Positions 8,318 through 17,027 of a stretch of 64,000 nt of DNA are shown here, piece after piece (the stretch's first letter is position 1; the number at the start of each line of letters is the position of its first letter). The position numbers were made by a program, and so were the translations under genes. This DNA is from JAIBJN01 sp963811635. GTDB lineage: Bacteria > Actinomycetota > Thermoleophilia > Gaiellales > Gaiellaceae. The stretch spans positions 1 to 64,000 of the forward strand of contig CAWESB010000019.1 of the NCBI GenBank assembly GCA_963811635.1, in the 5' to 3' direction. Under the pieces are notes generated by a model. The model searched no databases. It was not told where the DNA came from and was given only the letters and a program-made list of their open reading frames with translations.

Positions 8318-9583
8318 CTACCCGCTAGCGGACGGCGCGGGAACCGTCGGGTCGGGGTCCTGCCGGGGCCCACGGATTCGCTTCCAGACGAGATCGAGCA
8401 CGACGGAGAGGGCCATGACCCCGACGATGGCGACGAACGTCTCTGGAGCGTTGCGGAGGGTGTCGATCGCGAAGAAGATGAGCACAATCGTAGTCATCGC
8501 CATCCCCGTGAGGACGATCGCGCCGAGCGATCCCGTCTCCTTCCTCAGCCGGTAGCCGGAGGCGCCGACGAGCAGGAAGATGAGGAGCGAGCAGGCGCTG
8601 CCGACCGAGGCGATCGCGGAGAGGTCGACGAGGTTGGAGATCACGAGCACGATGCCGGCCGTGATCAGCATCCCGCCGTTCGCGCCGAGCCGTGAGCCGC
8701 GACCGAAGAAAGGCGGGAACTGCCCGACCTCGGCGAGCATCGCGGTCAGGCCCGAGGACGCGTAGAGAACCGCGTTCACCGAGGACGACGTGGCCAGCAG
8801 GGCGGCGATCGCCATGATCACGAAACCGGCGTCTCCGAGCGCCGGTCGAGCTGCCTCGGCGATCGCGGTCTCTCCGTAGCCGATCACCTCGTCGACGGTC
8901 AGGGTTCCGAAGACGCCCAGGGAGATGAGGACGTAGGTGACGGTGGTGATGCCGAGCGCCAGGTACATCGCCTTGGGGAGCTCCCGCGCCGGGTCGCGCA
9001 GGTCGCCCACGGTGAACGTGATCACGCTGAACCCGAGGTAGGCGAAGAAGGTCAGCGCCACGCTCGCGACGATGTCGCTGAAGGACGGATAACCGCTGAA
9101 AGCGAGCAGGTCGGTGTCGATGTCGACGATCGTGACGGCGATGAAGACGGCGAAGACGGCGAGGAGCGCAATCACGATCAGCGACTGCGCCCGATCGACG
9201 AAGCGAGCGCCGATCATGTTGATGGCGGCCATGGCAACCACGATGCCGGAGGTGAAGACGTTGTCCCAGGCGGGCCCCGCGTCGTCTCCGATGAACAGTG
9301 ACGTGGCGTAGCTCCCGAAGGCGACCGCCACCATGGAGCAGACGATCACGATGGCCGCGAAGTAGCCGAGCCAGGACGCGATTCCGACAAGTCGCCCGTT
9401 GCCGAACCCCTGGACGAGGTAGGCGATCAGCCCGCCGGAAGACGGGTAGCGGACTCCGAGCTTGACGGTCGTGTAGCCGAGCAGGGCCGCGACGATCCCG
9501 GCGAGCAGGAAGGAGAGCCAGACGGCGGACCCGGCGACCGTGCCGGCCTCGCCGAGCAGCGCGAAGATGCCGGCGCCGACCAT
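8318..9583 (-). CDS. APC-family amino acid permease, 5'-truncated (copy 1)
   Basis: 421 aa counted from the internal ATG at 9583. It aligns with copy 2 from residue 14 onward with about three changes. The duplication boundary at 9590 removes the first residues, so translation, if any, must begin at the MVGAGIF Met in the middle of the first transmembrane helix, cutting the conserved GIGAMVGAGIF substrate loop. The remaining 11 or so membrane segments are intact. The native promoter is also lost because upstream DNA belongs to the split secreted-protein gene. Function is doubtful. Confidence 0.75.
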   Translation of the reverse strand: MVGAGIFALLGEAGTVAGSAVWLSFLLAGIVAALLGYTTVKLGVRYPSSGGLIAYLVQGFGNGRLVGIASWLGYFAAIVIVCSMVAVAFGSYATSLFIGDDAGPAWDNVFTSGIVVAMAAINMIGARFVDRAQSLIVIALLAVFAVFIAVTIVDIDTDLLAFSGYPSFSDIVASVALTFFAYLGFSVITFTVGDLRDPARELPKAMYLALGITTVTYVLISLGVFGTLTVDEVIGYGETAIAEAARPALGDAGFVIMAIAALLATSSSVNAVLYASSGLTAMLAEVGQFPPFFGRGSRLGANGGMLITAGIVLVISNLVDLSAIASVGSACSLLIFLLVGASGYRLRKETGSLGAIVLTGMAMTTIVLIFFAIDTLRNAPETFVAIVGVMALSVVLDLVWKRIRGPRQDPDPTVPAPSASG

Positions 9584-9590
9584 CGCGCCG

Positions 9591-9617
9591 TGGCGACGAC
9601 ATCGTCGGCGTTGGTCA
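9591..9617. repeat. 27-bp direct repeat, right flank of copy 1
   Basis: TGGCGACGACATCGTC-G-GCGTTGGTCA abuts the end of copy 1 exactly and matches 4548-4574 with one mismatch. Confidence 0.75.
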
Positions 9618-9744
9618 GCGCCTGGTCGAACGCGTAGATCGTGCCGCCGGGTGGCCCGAGTGACTTCCCGTCGGCCATGGCGGGCGCCGAGAGCATCGCA
9701 GCCGCGACTGCCGTTAGCACCACCAGCAGTAGCAGACGTCTCAC
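9591..9744 (-). pseudogene. N-terminal half of the split secreted-protein gene
   Basis: GTG 9744 follows AAAGGAG by 5 nt and starts a signal peptide (VRRLLLLVVLTAVAAAM, cleavage after AMA), then DGKSLGPPGGTIYAFDQ and TNADDVVAT, where copy 1 cuts in. The continuation is found at 4489-4574. A good ribosome-binding site and signal peptide show it was a real exported small protein before the interruption. Confidence 0.65.
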
Positions 9745-10092
9745 CGCTACTCCTTTCTGTCGGATCCGCCGGACGCTACGCGGCAAAGGTTGTGCCGCAC
9801 TTACGCAGTCCTTAAACGCTGTTAATCCGCAGGATTGTGGCTGGCGATGACTTCGCAGCCCTTGCCGCCAGAAGGGCTCCGGCGCATCCGCGAGCCATTC
9901 ATCGAGGTCGCGATGGGCGAGCAGCACCCGCCGCGTGAAGCACGATCCGCGCCAGCCAAAGGAGCGTCCGAGCCGTCCTGGCGGCTGCATGCGACATCGC
10001 GAGCGCGGCCGTGCTGGCCGAGCTCGTCCGCCGGCGCAGGGCTTGAGCCGGCGGCGTGGTTGGAGTGGCGGTCTCTCGGGGATAGCATCCGC
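9745..10092. other. intergenic spacer between copy 1 and copy 2
   Basis: No gene is supported. From 10014 the sequence is the non-coding left end of copy 2. A plus-strand frame here reads into the lipoprotein gene but has no ribosome-binding site. Confidence 0.55.
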
Positions 10093-10632
10093 GTGGCGAA
10101 AATGCCGATCAGCGCGGTCGCGCTCATCTGCCTTGCACTAGCGGCTTGTGGCGGTGGTGGTGGGGGCGGAGACAAGACATTCGAGGGCGACGGCTTCTCG
10201 TTCACGTACCCGGAGGACTGGGAGGAATCTGACTTTGACGTGCAGTTCGGCGAGCAGGCGACCACGGCCGCGCTCAGTCCGGAAGCAGGTGCCAACATCC
10301 TGCTGGTCGGCGCCGGACGCCAAAATGTCCCGGTGACCGAAGAGAGCATCGACGGACTTTCAGACGCGTTCGCCGCCCAGGTTGACCAGGAGGCCCGCAA
10401 ACTGAGGGGACAGGTCACCAGTGGGCCGAGCCGCATGACCGTCGGTGGGCTGCCGGCTCTCAGCTTCGAAGTCTCGGCAGTAAACCAGTCCGGCACGCGC
10501 ACTCAATCTCAGCTCCTTCTCATATTTGACGGGAGGACGCAGTACTTCCTGAACTGCCAGTACACCCCGTCTGGCGCCGACGAGATGAAGCAGGGCTGCG
10601 ACCAGGCAGTGGAGTCCTTCCAAGCCGAGTAG
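10093..10632 (+). CDS. PsbP-like lipoprotein (copy 2)
   Basis: 179 aa from GTG 10093, or 176 aa from ATG 10102, which is the more likely start because copy 1 has GTG at the same place. The lipobox LAAC, Gly-rich linker and GFSFTYPEDW domain match copy 1. Differences include K for R near the start, ES for EN, Q for K and R for H. Same fold and the same lack of a known partner. Confidence 0.75.
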   Translation: MAKMPISAVALICLALAACGGGGGGGDKTFEGDGFSFTYPEDWEESDFDVQFGEQATTAALSPEAGANILLVGAGRQNVPVTEESIDGLSDAFAAQVDQEARKLRGQVTSGPSRMTVGGLPALSFEVSAVNQSGTRTQSQLLLIFDGRTQYFLNCQYTPSGADEMKQGCDQAVESFQAE

Positions 10633-10802
10633 AGAGGCGCTCAAAAAGGGGCAGGCGGGCCGGGGCTCGCGGAAGCGATCGTCCACGCGCGGCCTCGACC
10701 CAAGGCAGAAGTGCTGTTACGTGGGTTGCGAGACGCAACGCGAGCGTGCCGAGCGGGGCGGCCGCCCGGCCTCGGCGAGGCGTGATGAAACAATGTCGGC
10801 GG

Positions 10803-11885
10803 GTGAACCCCGTGAGGCCAACGATCAACGGCGAGTCGCTCTGGCCGCGGCTCGCGGGGCTGCCGCTCGTCATCGAGGCGTGCGAGTATGACCGGCTGCA
10901 CGCCGTCCTCGCGTACGAGTTCGAGCGCATCACGACGCACGTGCGCCTCGTAGGCGCCGACGCAGACGGGCTCGGTGAGGACGTCTCGGTGTTCCGCGAG
11001 AACGGCACCGCGCTGCACGAGACGTGGCCCTCGCTACCGCTCGAGGGCGAGTGGACGCTGGCCGGCTTCTGCGACCACCTCGCCACGCTCGAGCTGTGGC
11101 CAGAGCCGCCGGAGTGGGACGCGGCACTGCGCTACCGCAACTGGGCGTTCGAGTCGGCGGCGCTCGATCTCGCGCTGCGCCAGTCCGGCCGCTCGCTGCA
11201 CGACGTGCTCGGACTGGAGCCGCGGCGGGTGCGCTTCGTCAACTCGCTCGGCCTCGGCAAGGAGCCATCTATCGAGCCGTTGCGCCGGCGGCTCGCCCGC
11301 GCCCCCGGTGTGCGCTTGAAGCTCGACGCGGAGGCGACCTGGGCGCCGGAGCTCGTCGACGAAGTCGCTGCGACCGGCGCGGTCGACACGATTGACTTCA
11401 AGGGCGAGTACGGCTTCGAGGTCGCGGATCCGGAGGCGCTGAGTGCACTGTACGACCACGTGATCGCCGCATTCCCGGACGCATACCTGGAGGACCCGCA
11501 CAACCTGCCCGAGATCGCGGAAAAGCTCGGCGATCATCTCGAACGCGTCTCATACGACTCGCCGATCCACAGCGCCGAGGACATCGGCGCGACGCGGCTG
11601 GCCGCGCGTGTCGTGAATGTCAAGCCCTCGCGGCTTGGCAGCCTGCGCGCGCTCTTCGAGGTCTACGCGCGCTGCGCGCGGGAGCGGCGGCCGATGTACG
11701 GCGGCGGTATGGGCGAGCTGGGCGTGGGCCGCGGGCAGATCGAGCTGCTCGCCGCGCTATTCCACGCCGACGCGCCCAACGATGTTGCGCCGAGCGCCTA
11801 CAACGAGGACGACCCGCCGGGCGGCCTGCCGGCCAGCCCGCTGGCGCCGCGCCCCGCGGCGACCGGCTTCCGCTGGACGGCGTAG
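10803..11885 (+). CDS. enolase-superfamily enzyme (copy 2)
   Basis: 360 aa from GTG 10803, aligned with the ATG of copy 1; a longer frame to 10746 is not supported by copy 1. It keeps KLDAEATW, YLEDP, VSYDSP, VNVKPSR and GGGMGELGVGRGQ, so the metal ligands and barrel Lys are all present. Changes from copy 1 are spread over the protein (PV to PL, RF to RL, IV to IA, IR to IH, TP to TR, RI to RL, AG to AD, DN to DD), and several are non-conservative. Substrate unknown. Confidence 0.75.
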   Translation: MNPVRPTINGESLWPRLAGLPLVIEACEYDRLHAVLAYEFERITTHVRLVGADADGLGEDVSVFRENGTALHETWPSLPLEGEWTLAGFCDHLATLELWPEPPEWDAALRYRNWAFESAALDLALRQSGRSLHDVLGLEPRRVRFVNSLGLGKEPSIEPLRRRLARAPGVRLKLDAEATWAPELVDEVAATGAVDTIDFKGEYGFEVADPEALSALYDHVIAAFPDAYLEDPHNLPEIAEKLGDHLERVSYDSPIHSAEDIGATRLAARVVNVKPSRLGSLRALFEVYARCARERRPMYGGGMGELGVGRGQIELLAALFHADAPNDVAPSAYNEDDPPGGLPASPLAPRPAATGFRWTA

Positions 11886-12067
11886 ACGCGCACGACCGTC
11901 GGCAAGTCAGTCGGCACTACAGATCTCCCGGAGCTCGGCGGTTCAGGCTGAGGGCGGCGTGACGGCGTAGCCGTTGCGGACCAGAAGCGCGACCGGGTCT
12001 TGTGGGTCCTTACCTGTGTGTCGGTCTTGGTCCAGACGGAGGATGGAGGCGCGGGCTGGAAAGCGGC

Positions 12068-12238
12068 TCAGGCGTACCCCTGGCTTGGCGGTCGCATGAA
12101 AGCGCCGATGATCCAGAGGAGCGGGAAGAAGATTCCGAAGAAGAACATCCACCCGTGTCCATTCCTCAACGTCATGAACCCGAGGGTGAACAGCAGGATC
12201 ACATACAGAAAGACACCAGTTCCGATTCCCCACCACAT
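12068..12238 (-). CDS. 56-aa membrane protein (copy 2, intact)
   Basis: From ATG 12238 (GAGGA about 9 nt upstream) the minus strand reads a 56-aa protein with two hydrophobic segments, GVFLYVILLFTLGF and WMFFFGIFFPLLWIIGAF, joined by a short NGHG turn and ending PPSQGYA. It is a predicted two-helix integral membrane protein of unknown function. It lies between the convergent enolase gene and the DUF1801 gene. The same layout is found, but frameshifted, in copy 1. Confidence 0.7.
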   Translation of the reverse strand: MWWGIGTGVFLYVILLFTLGFMTLRNGHGWMFFFGIFFPLLWIIGAFMRPPSQGYA

Positions 12239-12326
12239 GGGACAAGTTCCTCTCTTCGTTGGTCTTGTGCTTCCAAGCCCTCGCAGGATGCCGGGAGTCT
12301 GACCAGCGGGATCGCTTGCCGTCCGC

Positions 12327-12806
12327 TCAGCGCACCGCTTTCTTCACGAGCGCGCCGATCCTTGCCTCTTCGGTTGCAGTCAACTCCTTCAGCGCGAAGG
12401 CGGTCGGCCACATGTCGCCTTCGTCGAGGTTCGCCTCGTCGCTGAAGCCGAAGGTCGCGTACCTCGATTTGAACTTCTCCGCGCTTTGGAAGAAGCAGAC
12501 GACCTTGCCGTCCTTGGTGTACGCGGGCATCCCGTACCAGGTTTTCGGCGAGAGGGCCGGCGCGCTGGCTTTGACGATCGCATGGAGCCGCGTGGCCATG
12601 GCGCGATCCGGTCCCTGCATCTCGGCGATCTTCGCAAGGAGGGCGCTTTCCCCATCGGCCCGGCGCGCTTCCGCTTTCAGCTCTTGGGCGCGCTCCTTCA
12701 TCGCAGCTCGTTCCTCGTCCGTGAATCCCTTGGACTTCTTGCGGTTCGCGGTGGCGCTCTTGGCGGACTTCTGCGTGTCCTTACTTGCAGGTTTCCTCTC
12801 AGCCAT
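12327..12806 (-). CDS. DUF1801 (YdhG-like) protein (copy 2)
   Basis: 159 aa, identical to copy 1 except Thr6 to Pro and the final Ser to Arg. The WYGMPAY motif and the C-terminal helix are intact. The near-identity of this gene, compared with more change in the enolase, suggests uneven constraint or recent exchange between the copies. Role unknown. Confidence 0.8.
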   Translation of the reverse strand: MAERKPASKDTQKSAKSATANRKKSKGFTDEERAAMKERAQELKAEARRADGESALLAKIAEMQGPDRAMATRLHAIVKASAPALSPKTWYGMPAYTKDGKVVCFFQSAEKFKSRYATFGFSDEANLDEGDMWPTAFALKELTATEEARIGALVKKAVR

Positions 12807-12932
12807 TGCTTTCTCCTCTGCGAGATCTGGTGAGGGACGACCTCACTCTACTGAGGCGCGGCGAGTTGCCCGTCCATCGCTCTGACTCCGGGCGGGCACC
12901 CTCCCGATAGAAGCCGTCAGGGCGAGGTCGAC

Positions 12933-13760
12933 CTAGCCCGACGGCACGAAGGGTCGCAGCTCATCGGCCCCGGGCTGGACGATGCCGACGTGGGATTCGG
13001 GCACTTCGTTCCAGGCGCCGACAAGATCGCCGAGGGGCTCCGAGACGACGGCGCGCGTCTCGTCGGATAGCACTGCGAACTCTGCACTCTCCGGATAGAG
13101 GGCCTTCAGCGCGTCCATGCGGGTGCTGAAGTAGAGCGACCGAGACGCACCCTCGCTCGAGTACCTGAACGCCCAGATCGTCCGCCCCTCGGTCGTCGCG
13201 ACTGTCATCTGGATGGGATGCTCAATGCCGTGCTTGCGTCCCGTCTCCTCGACGAGGCCGACCATCTGCCCCACCGCGGCGACGGGATCGCTCTCGAGCC
13301 CGAACGTGAGCGCGAGGTAGAACATGGCTTCCGAATCGGTCGTGCTTTCGATGGAGGCGAACAGCGAGTCGTCAACGGCAAGCGCCAGCTCTCGGCGCAG
13401 ACGCGGAAACTCGCGGATGAGCCCGTTGTGCATCCAGAGCCACCGCCCGTGACGGAAGGGGTGCGTGTTCGTCTCCTGAATCGCCGTTCCGGTCGAGGCG
13501 CGGATGTGCGCGAAGAACAGCGGCGAACGGATCCCTGCCGCGAGCTCGCGCAGGTTGCGATCATTCCAGGCGGGATGCGTGGTGCGAAAGAGCCTCGGCG
13601 TCTCGCCCCCGTCGTACCAGCCCATGCCGAAGCCGTCGCCGTTCGTCGTCGTCGCACCTTCGCGCGCATGCAGGCTCTGGTCGATCAGCGAGCGGTCTCG
13701 CTTGAGCAGGAGCTCCTCGAGCGGGATCGGCGATCCCGAGTACGCAAGCCAGCGGCACAT
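12933..13760 (-). CDS. class II glutamine amidotransferase (YafJ/EgtC type, copy 2)
   Basis: 275 aa with Cys2 nucleophile, NGDGFGMGWY, FAHIRAST and WMHNGLI all conserved. It follows the full-length permease by 2 nt, so the two are likely translationally coupled. Differences from copy 1 (for example HL to RL, EG to ES, ET to EA, GF to GL, TD to TE) lie outside the catalytic motifs, so both copies should be catalytically competent. Confidence 0.85.
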   Translation of the reverse strand: MCRWLAYSGSPIPLEELLLKRDRSLIDQSLHAREGATTTNGDGFGMGWYDGGETPRLFRTTHPAWNDRNLRELAAGIRSPLFFAHIRASTGTAIQETNTHPFRHGRWLWMHNGLIREFPRLRRELALAVDDSLFASIESTTDSEAMFYLALTFGLESDPVAAVGQMVGLVEETGRKHGIEHPIQMTVATTEGRTIWAFRYSSEGASRSLYFSTRMDALKALYPESAEFAVLSDETRAVVSEPLGDLVGAWNEVPESHVGIVQPGADELRPFVPSG

Positions 13761-13762
13761 TT

Positions 13763-15067
13763 CTACCCGCTTGCGGACGGCGCGGGAACCGTCGGGTCGG
13801 GGTCCTGCCGGGGCCCACGGATTCGCTTCCAGACGAGATCGAGCACGACGGAGAGCGCCATGACCCCGACGATGGCGACGAACGTCTCTGGAGCGTTGCG
13901 GAGGGTGTCGATCGCGAAAAAGATGAGGACAATCGTAGTCATCGCCATCCCCGTGAGGACGATCGCGCCGAGCGATCCCGTCTCCTTCCTCAGGCGGTAG
14001 CCGGAGGCGCCGACGAGCAGGAAGATGAGGAGCGAGCAGGCGCTGCCGACCGAAGCGATCGCGGAGAGATCGACGAGGTTGGAGATCACGAGCACGATGC
14101 CGGCCGTGATCAGCATCCCGCCGTTCGCGCCGAGCCGTGAGCCGCGACCGAAGAAAGGCGGGAACTGCCCGACCTCGGCGAGCATCGCGGTCAGGCCCGA
14201 GGACGCGTAGAGAACCGCGTTCACCGAGGACGACGTGGCCAGCAGGGCGGCGATCGCCATGATCACGAAACCGGCGTCTCCTAGCGCCGGTCGAGCTGCC
14301 TCGGCGATCGCGGTCTCTCCGTAGCCGATCACCTCGTCGACGGTCAGGGTTCCGAAGACGCCCAGGGAGATGAGGACGTAGGTGACGGTCGTGATGCCGA
14401 GCGCGAGGTACATCGCCTTGGGGAGCTCCCGCGCCGGGTCGCGCAGGTCTCCCACGGTGAACGTGATCACGCTGAACCCGAGGTAGGCGAAGAAGGTCAG
14501 CGCCACGCTCGCGACGATGTCGCTGAAGGGCGGATACCCGCTGAACGCGAGCAGGTCGGTGTCGATGTCGACGATCGTGACGGCGATGAAGACGGCGAAG
14601 ACGGCGAGGAGCGCAACCACGATCAGCGACTGCGCCCGGTCGACGAAGCGAGCGCCGATCATGTTGATCGCCGCCATGGCAACCACGATGCCGGAGGTGA
14701 AGACGTTGTCCCAGGCGGCCCCCGCGTCGTCTCCGATGAACAGCGACGTGGCGTAGCTCCCGAAGGCGACCGCCACCATCGAGCAGACGATCACGATGGC
14801 TGCGAAGTAGCCCAGCCAGGACGCGATTCCGACCAGTCGCCCGTTGCCGAACCCCTGGACGAGGTAGGCGATCAGCCCGCCGGAGGACGGGTAGCGGACA
14901 CCGAGCTTGACCGTGGTGTAGCCGAGCAGGGCCGCGACGATCCCGGCGAGGAGGAAGGAGAGCCAGACGGCGGACCCGGCGACCGTGCCGGCCTCGCCGA
15001 GCAGCGCGAAGATGCCGGCGCCGACCATCGCGCCGATGCCGAGGAAAGCTGCCCCGCGGACGGTCAC
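13763..15067 (-). CDS. APC-family amino acid permease (copy 2)
   Basis: 434 aa from GTG 15067. FLGIGAMVGAGIF in helix 1 is the APC substrate loop; about 12 membrane segments follow. Substrate unknown. The N-terminus before helix 1 is short for the family. Upstream, an ATG at 15164 with GGAGGG in front opens a basic leader (MERNLSRRRSPSRSR) in the neighbouring frame that would join this gene if one base were removed, so the real start may be 15164 and the break another insertion error. It is the first gene of a permease-amidotransferase pair. Confidence 0.8.
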   Translation of the reverse strand: MTVRGAAFLGIGAMVGAGIFALLGEAGTVAGSAVWLSFLLAGIVAALLGYTTVKLGVRYPSSGGLIAYLVQGFGNGRLVGIASWLGYFAAIVIVCSMVAVAFGSYATSLFIGDDAGAAWDNVFTSGIVVAMAAINMIGARFVDRAQSLIVVALLAVFAVFIAVTIVDIDTDLLAFSGYPPFSDIVASVALTFFAYLGFSVITFTVGDLRDPARELPKAMYLALGITTVTYVLISLGVFGTLTVDEVIGYGETAIAEAARPALGDAGFVIMAIAALLATSSSVNAVLYASSGLTAMLAEVGQFPPFFGRGSRLGANGGMLITAGIVLVISNLVDLSAIASVGSACSLLIFLLVGASGYRLRKETGSLGAIVLTGMAMTTIVLIFFAIDTLRNAPETFVAIVGVMALSVVLDLVWKRIRGPRQDPDPTVPAPSASG

Positions 15068-15287
15068 GTCAGGGAACCGGTGGTGCCGGCGCCTGGTCGC
15101 TGGAGAAGAACCGAGAGCAGCGGGACCGGGAAGGCGATCGCCGGCGACTCAGGTTTCTTTCCATCGTGCCCTCCGGCGCGGCGACTTGTGCCCCGAGCCT
15201 TGACGTTCCGACGCCTCGAACCTGTTCTCGGGCGAGATCCTCGCAGAGGCTCCGCCTTGTTAGCAACTAGATCCGGTGGCGACCTGG

Positions 15288-16517
15288 TCAGAGCAGCGGC
15301 GAGATCGCAGCGAGCGCCGCGGCCCTGGCACGTTGCCTCGTTCCGGTCAGCCGTCGACCCGGGGTCGACAGCGCCTCGGCGGGTGCGCTGAACCGCTCCT
15401 CGAACTGGGCCGCGACGGCGGTCGACCGGAGCTGGAGGTCGATCTCGAAGAAGCGCTTGAGGCTCCAGGCCTCGAGGTTGCACGTTCCTGCCACGAGCTC
15501 GTGGCCGTCGCGCACGAAGGCCTTCGCGTGCAACATCGTCGGGTACTCGAGGATGCGCACGCCGGCGTCCAGGAGCCGCGCGTGGTGGAACTGCTGCGCC
15601 CCCGCGCACGCCCAGTTGTTCGCGTTCGCAGGGACGAAGAGGCGGACGCGGACGCCGCGGCGGGCCGCCCGCTCGATCCGCCGGATCATCCCGCGGTCGG
15701 TGACGTACGGGTTGACGACGTCGAGCGTCTCGGATGCGGTGTCCAGGACGTGGGTGATCGCGTCCGTGATCGGCCGGTAGCCTCCGGGCGCGTTGTGCAG
15801 GACGCGCGCGGGCACGGGATCGGTGCCGCCCTCCAGGAGCGGAAACAGCGCTTCCAGGTCCGCCCGGTCGACCTCGCCGTGGAGCCAGCGGAGGCTCGCC
15901 AGGAAGACGAGCTGGAGCTGCGCCACCACAGGGCCTTCGACGCGGAGGAAGAGGTCGTGGAATCGGCCGTCCTGGAAGTGGTCCTCGATGCCCGCGCCCC
16001 CGACCCAGCCGACCCGACCGTCGACGACGAAGACCTTGCGATGATCGATGTGCCCGAGCCCGCCCAGGTTCCACTCGGTCGCTCCACCGTTCGCCAGCGG
16101 TCCGACCGGGACGCGAGGTCGCGTCGCCCGCACGACGCAAACCTCGATCCCCGCCTCCGTGAGGCGGTCGTAGAACGCCTTCGAGCTCCGCTCCGGGTCG
16201 GAGCCTTGCCGGTCGACGACGAGCCTGACGGAGACGCCCTCCGCCACCTTGGCGATCAACGCGTCTGCAAACCGGTCCCCCACGACTCCCGGCCGGAAGC
16301 CGAACTGGTTGATGTGCACCGAGGACGAGGCGGCGGCGATGTCGGCGAGCATTCGCGGGTAGAACGAGGCGCCCTCGACGAGAACCTCCACCGACGCGGC
16401 CGTGCTCTCGTCGAATCCGAGCACGAGCGCCTGGCGGCTCGGCGGCCCGGCGAGAAGCCGTTCAGCCTGCCCGCGAATGCCGTCGTTCGGGACGACGAAA
16501 GCCTGACTCGACCCCAT
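15288..16517 (-). CDS. phospholipase D / cardiolipin synthase-like protein
   Basis: 409 aa with two HxK(x)4D catalytic motifs, HRKVFVVD at about residue 159 and HAKAFVRD at about residue 330, each followed by a Gly/Asn-containing loop, so both halves of the PLD active site are complete. Such proteins transfer phosphatidyl groups (cardiolipin synthesis) or hydrolyse phosphodiesters. There are no N-terminal transmembrane helices, unlike classical Cls, so it is probably cytoplasmic or peripheral. The next gene on the strand is a small membrane protein 31 nt upstream. Confidence 0.85.
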   Translation of the reverse strand: MGSSQAFVVPNDGIRGQAERLLAGPPSRQALVLGFDESTAASVEVLVEGASFYPRMLADIAAASSSVHINQFGFRPGVVGDRFADALIAKVAEGVSVRLVVDRQGSDPERSSKAFYDRLTEAGIEVCVVRATRPRVPVGPLANGGATEWNLGGLGHIDHRKVFVVDGRVGWVGGAGIEDHFQDGRFHDLFLRVEGPVVAQLQLVFLASLRWLHGEVDRADLEALFPLLEGGTDPVPARVLHNAPGGYRPITDAITHVLDTASETLDVVNPYVTDRGMIRRIERAARRGVRVRLFVPANANNWACAGAQQFHHARLLDAGVRILEYPTMLHAKAFVRDGHELVAGTCNLEAWSLKRFFEIDLQLRSTAVAAQFEERFSAPAEALSTPGRRLTGTRQRARAAALAAISPLL

Positions 16518-16548
16518 ATGAAGCGACCGTGAGCTCTCGCCGGCCCGG

Positions 16549-16938
16549 CTAGTCCAGATCCTCGAGGGAGTAGGTCGTCAGCCCGTAGGCCGCAAGCATG
16601 TAGAGCGCGATCGCGAGGACGCTCACGAGCGGATAGCTGAAGATCCAGAAGAGGTTCACCATCGCGCCGAGGAACGCCACCGCGATGCCTGCCAACGCCG
16701 CCCACGCCGCCCGGCGGAAGATGAAGGCTCCGATGACGACCAGGACGACGCCCGCGATGAGGTAGACCCAGCCCCAGGCCTCCAGGTTGTCACCCCAGAA
16801 AAGGCTGTCGATGGTCGTGTCCTGCCTGTCGAGCGCCCAGAGCCCGTCCAGAATCTGCATCGCCCCCGCGAAGATGAGCAGGATGGCCGCATACGTGTTC
16901 CACCCTCTTCCGGGCCGTTTCTCCGATGTGACCGTCAT
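16549..16938 (-). CDS. four-helix membrane protein (DUF7144-like)
   Basis: 129 aa. After a short basic N-terminus (TSEKRPGRGWNTY), four hydrophobic segments follow with WGWVYLIAGVVLVVIGAF in the middle, matching the DUF7144 family of small actinobacterial membrane proteins. The biochemical role is unknown. It is 31 nt upstream of the PLD-like gene on the same strand and could be co-transcribed. The ATG at 16938 is preceded by GGAAGGGAGCG, a good ribosome-binding site. Confidence 0.75.
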   Translation of the reverse strand: MTVTSEKRPGRGWNTYAAILLIFAGAMQILDGLWALDRQDTTIDSLFWGDNLEAWGWVYLIAGVVLVVIGAFIFRRAAWAALAGIAVAFLGAMVNLFWIFSYPLVSVLAIALYMLAAYGLTTYSLEDLD

Positions 16939-17027
16939 GCCTCGCTCCCTTCCTCGCTGCCGACGCCGCCGAGCGCGGCTCCCACTTCAGTCGGCGCCAA
17001 TCATGCGGGACGCGCCGGACAAGAGCA

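Larger units (their letters stand above)
4582..9590. repeat. segmental duplication, copy 1 (5009 bp)
   Basis: The stretch from CTGGCCGAGCTCGTCC at 4582 to CATCGCGCCG at 9590 is repeated at 10014-15035 with only scattered substitutions and a few small indels. It carries six genes in the same order and orientation. Its right end falls inside the permease coding sequence, removing that gene's 5' end, while copy 2 continues past the same point, so copy 1 is inferred to be the daughter. It contains no transposase or integrase. Confidence 0.95.
10014..15035. repeat. segmental duplication, copy 2 (5022 bp, probable parent)
   Basis: Second copy of 4582-9590 in direct orientation. All six genes are present, the 56-aa membrane protein is intact and the permease continues past 15035, so this copy keeps the ancestral context. 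The 13-bp length difference comes from small indels, mostly in the membrane-protein gene. Confidence 0.95.

Noticed and set aside
4582..9590. Copy 1 as a composite transposon or integrative element
   Set aside because: No transposase, integrase, tRNA target or inverted terminal repeats are present; only direct 27-bp flanks.
9835..10632. Longer lipoprotein reading frame starting in the spacer
   Set aside because: The extension has no ribosome-binding site, differs from copy 1 upstream of the duplication edge, and would bury the lipoprotein signal.
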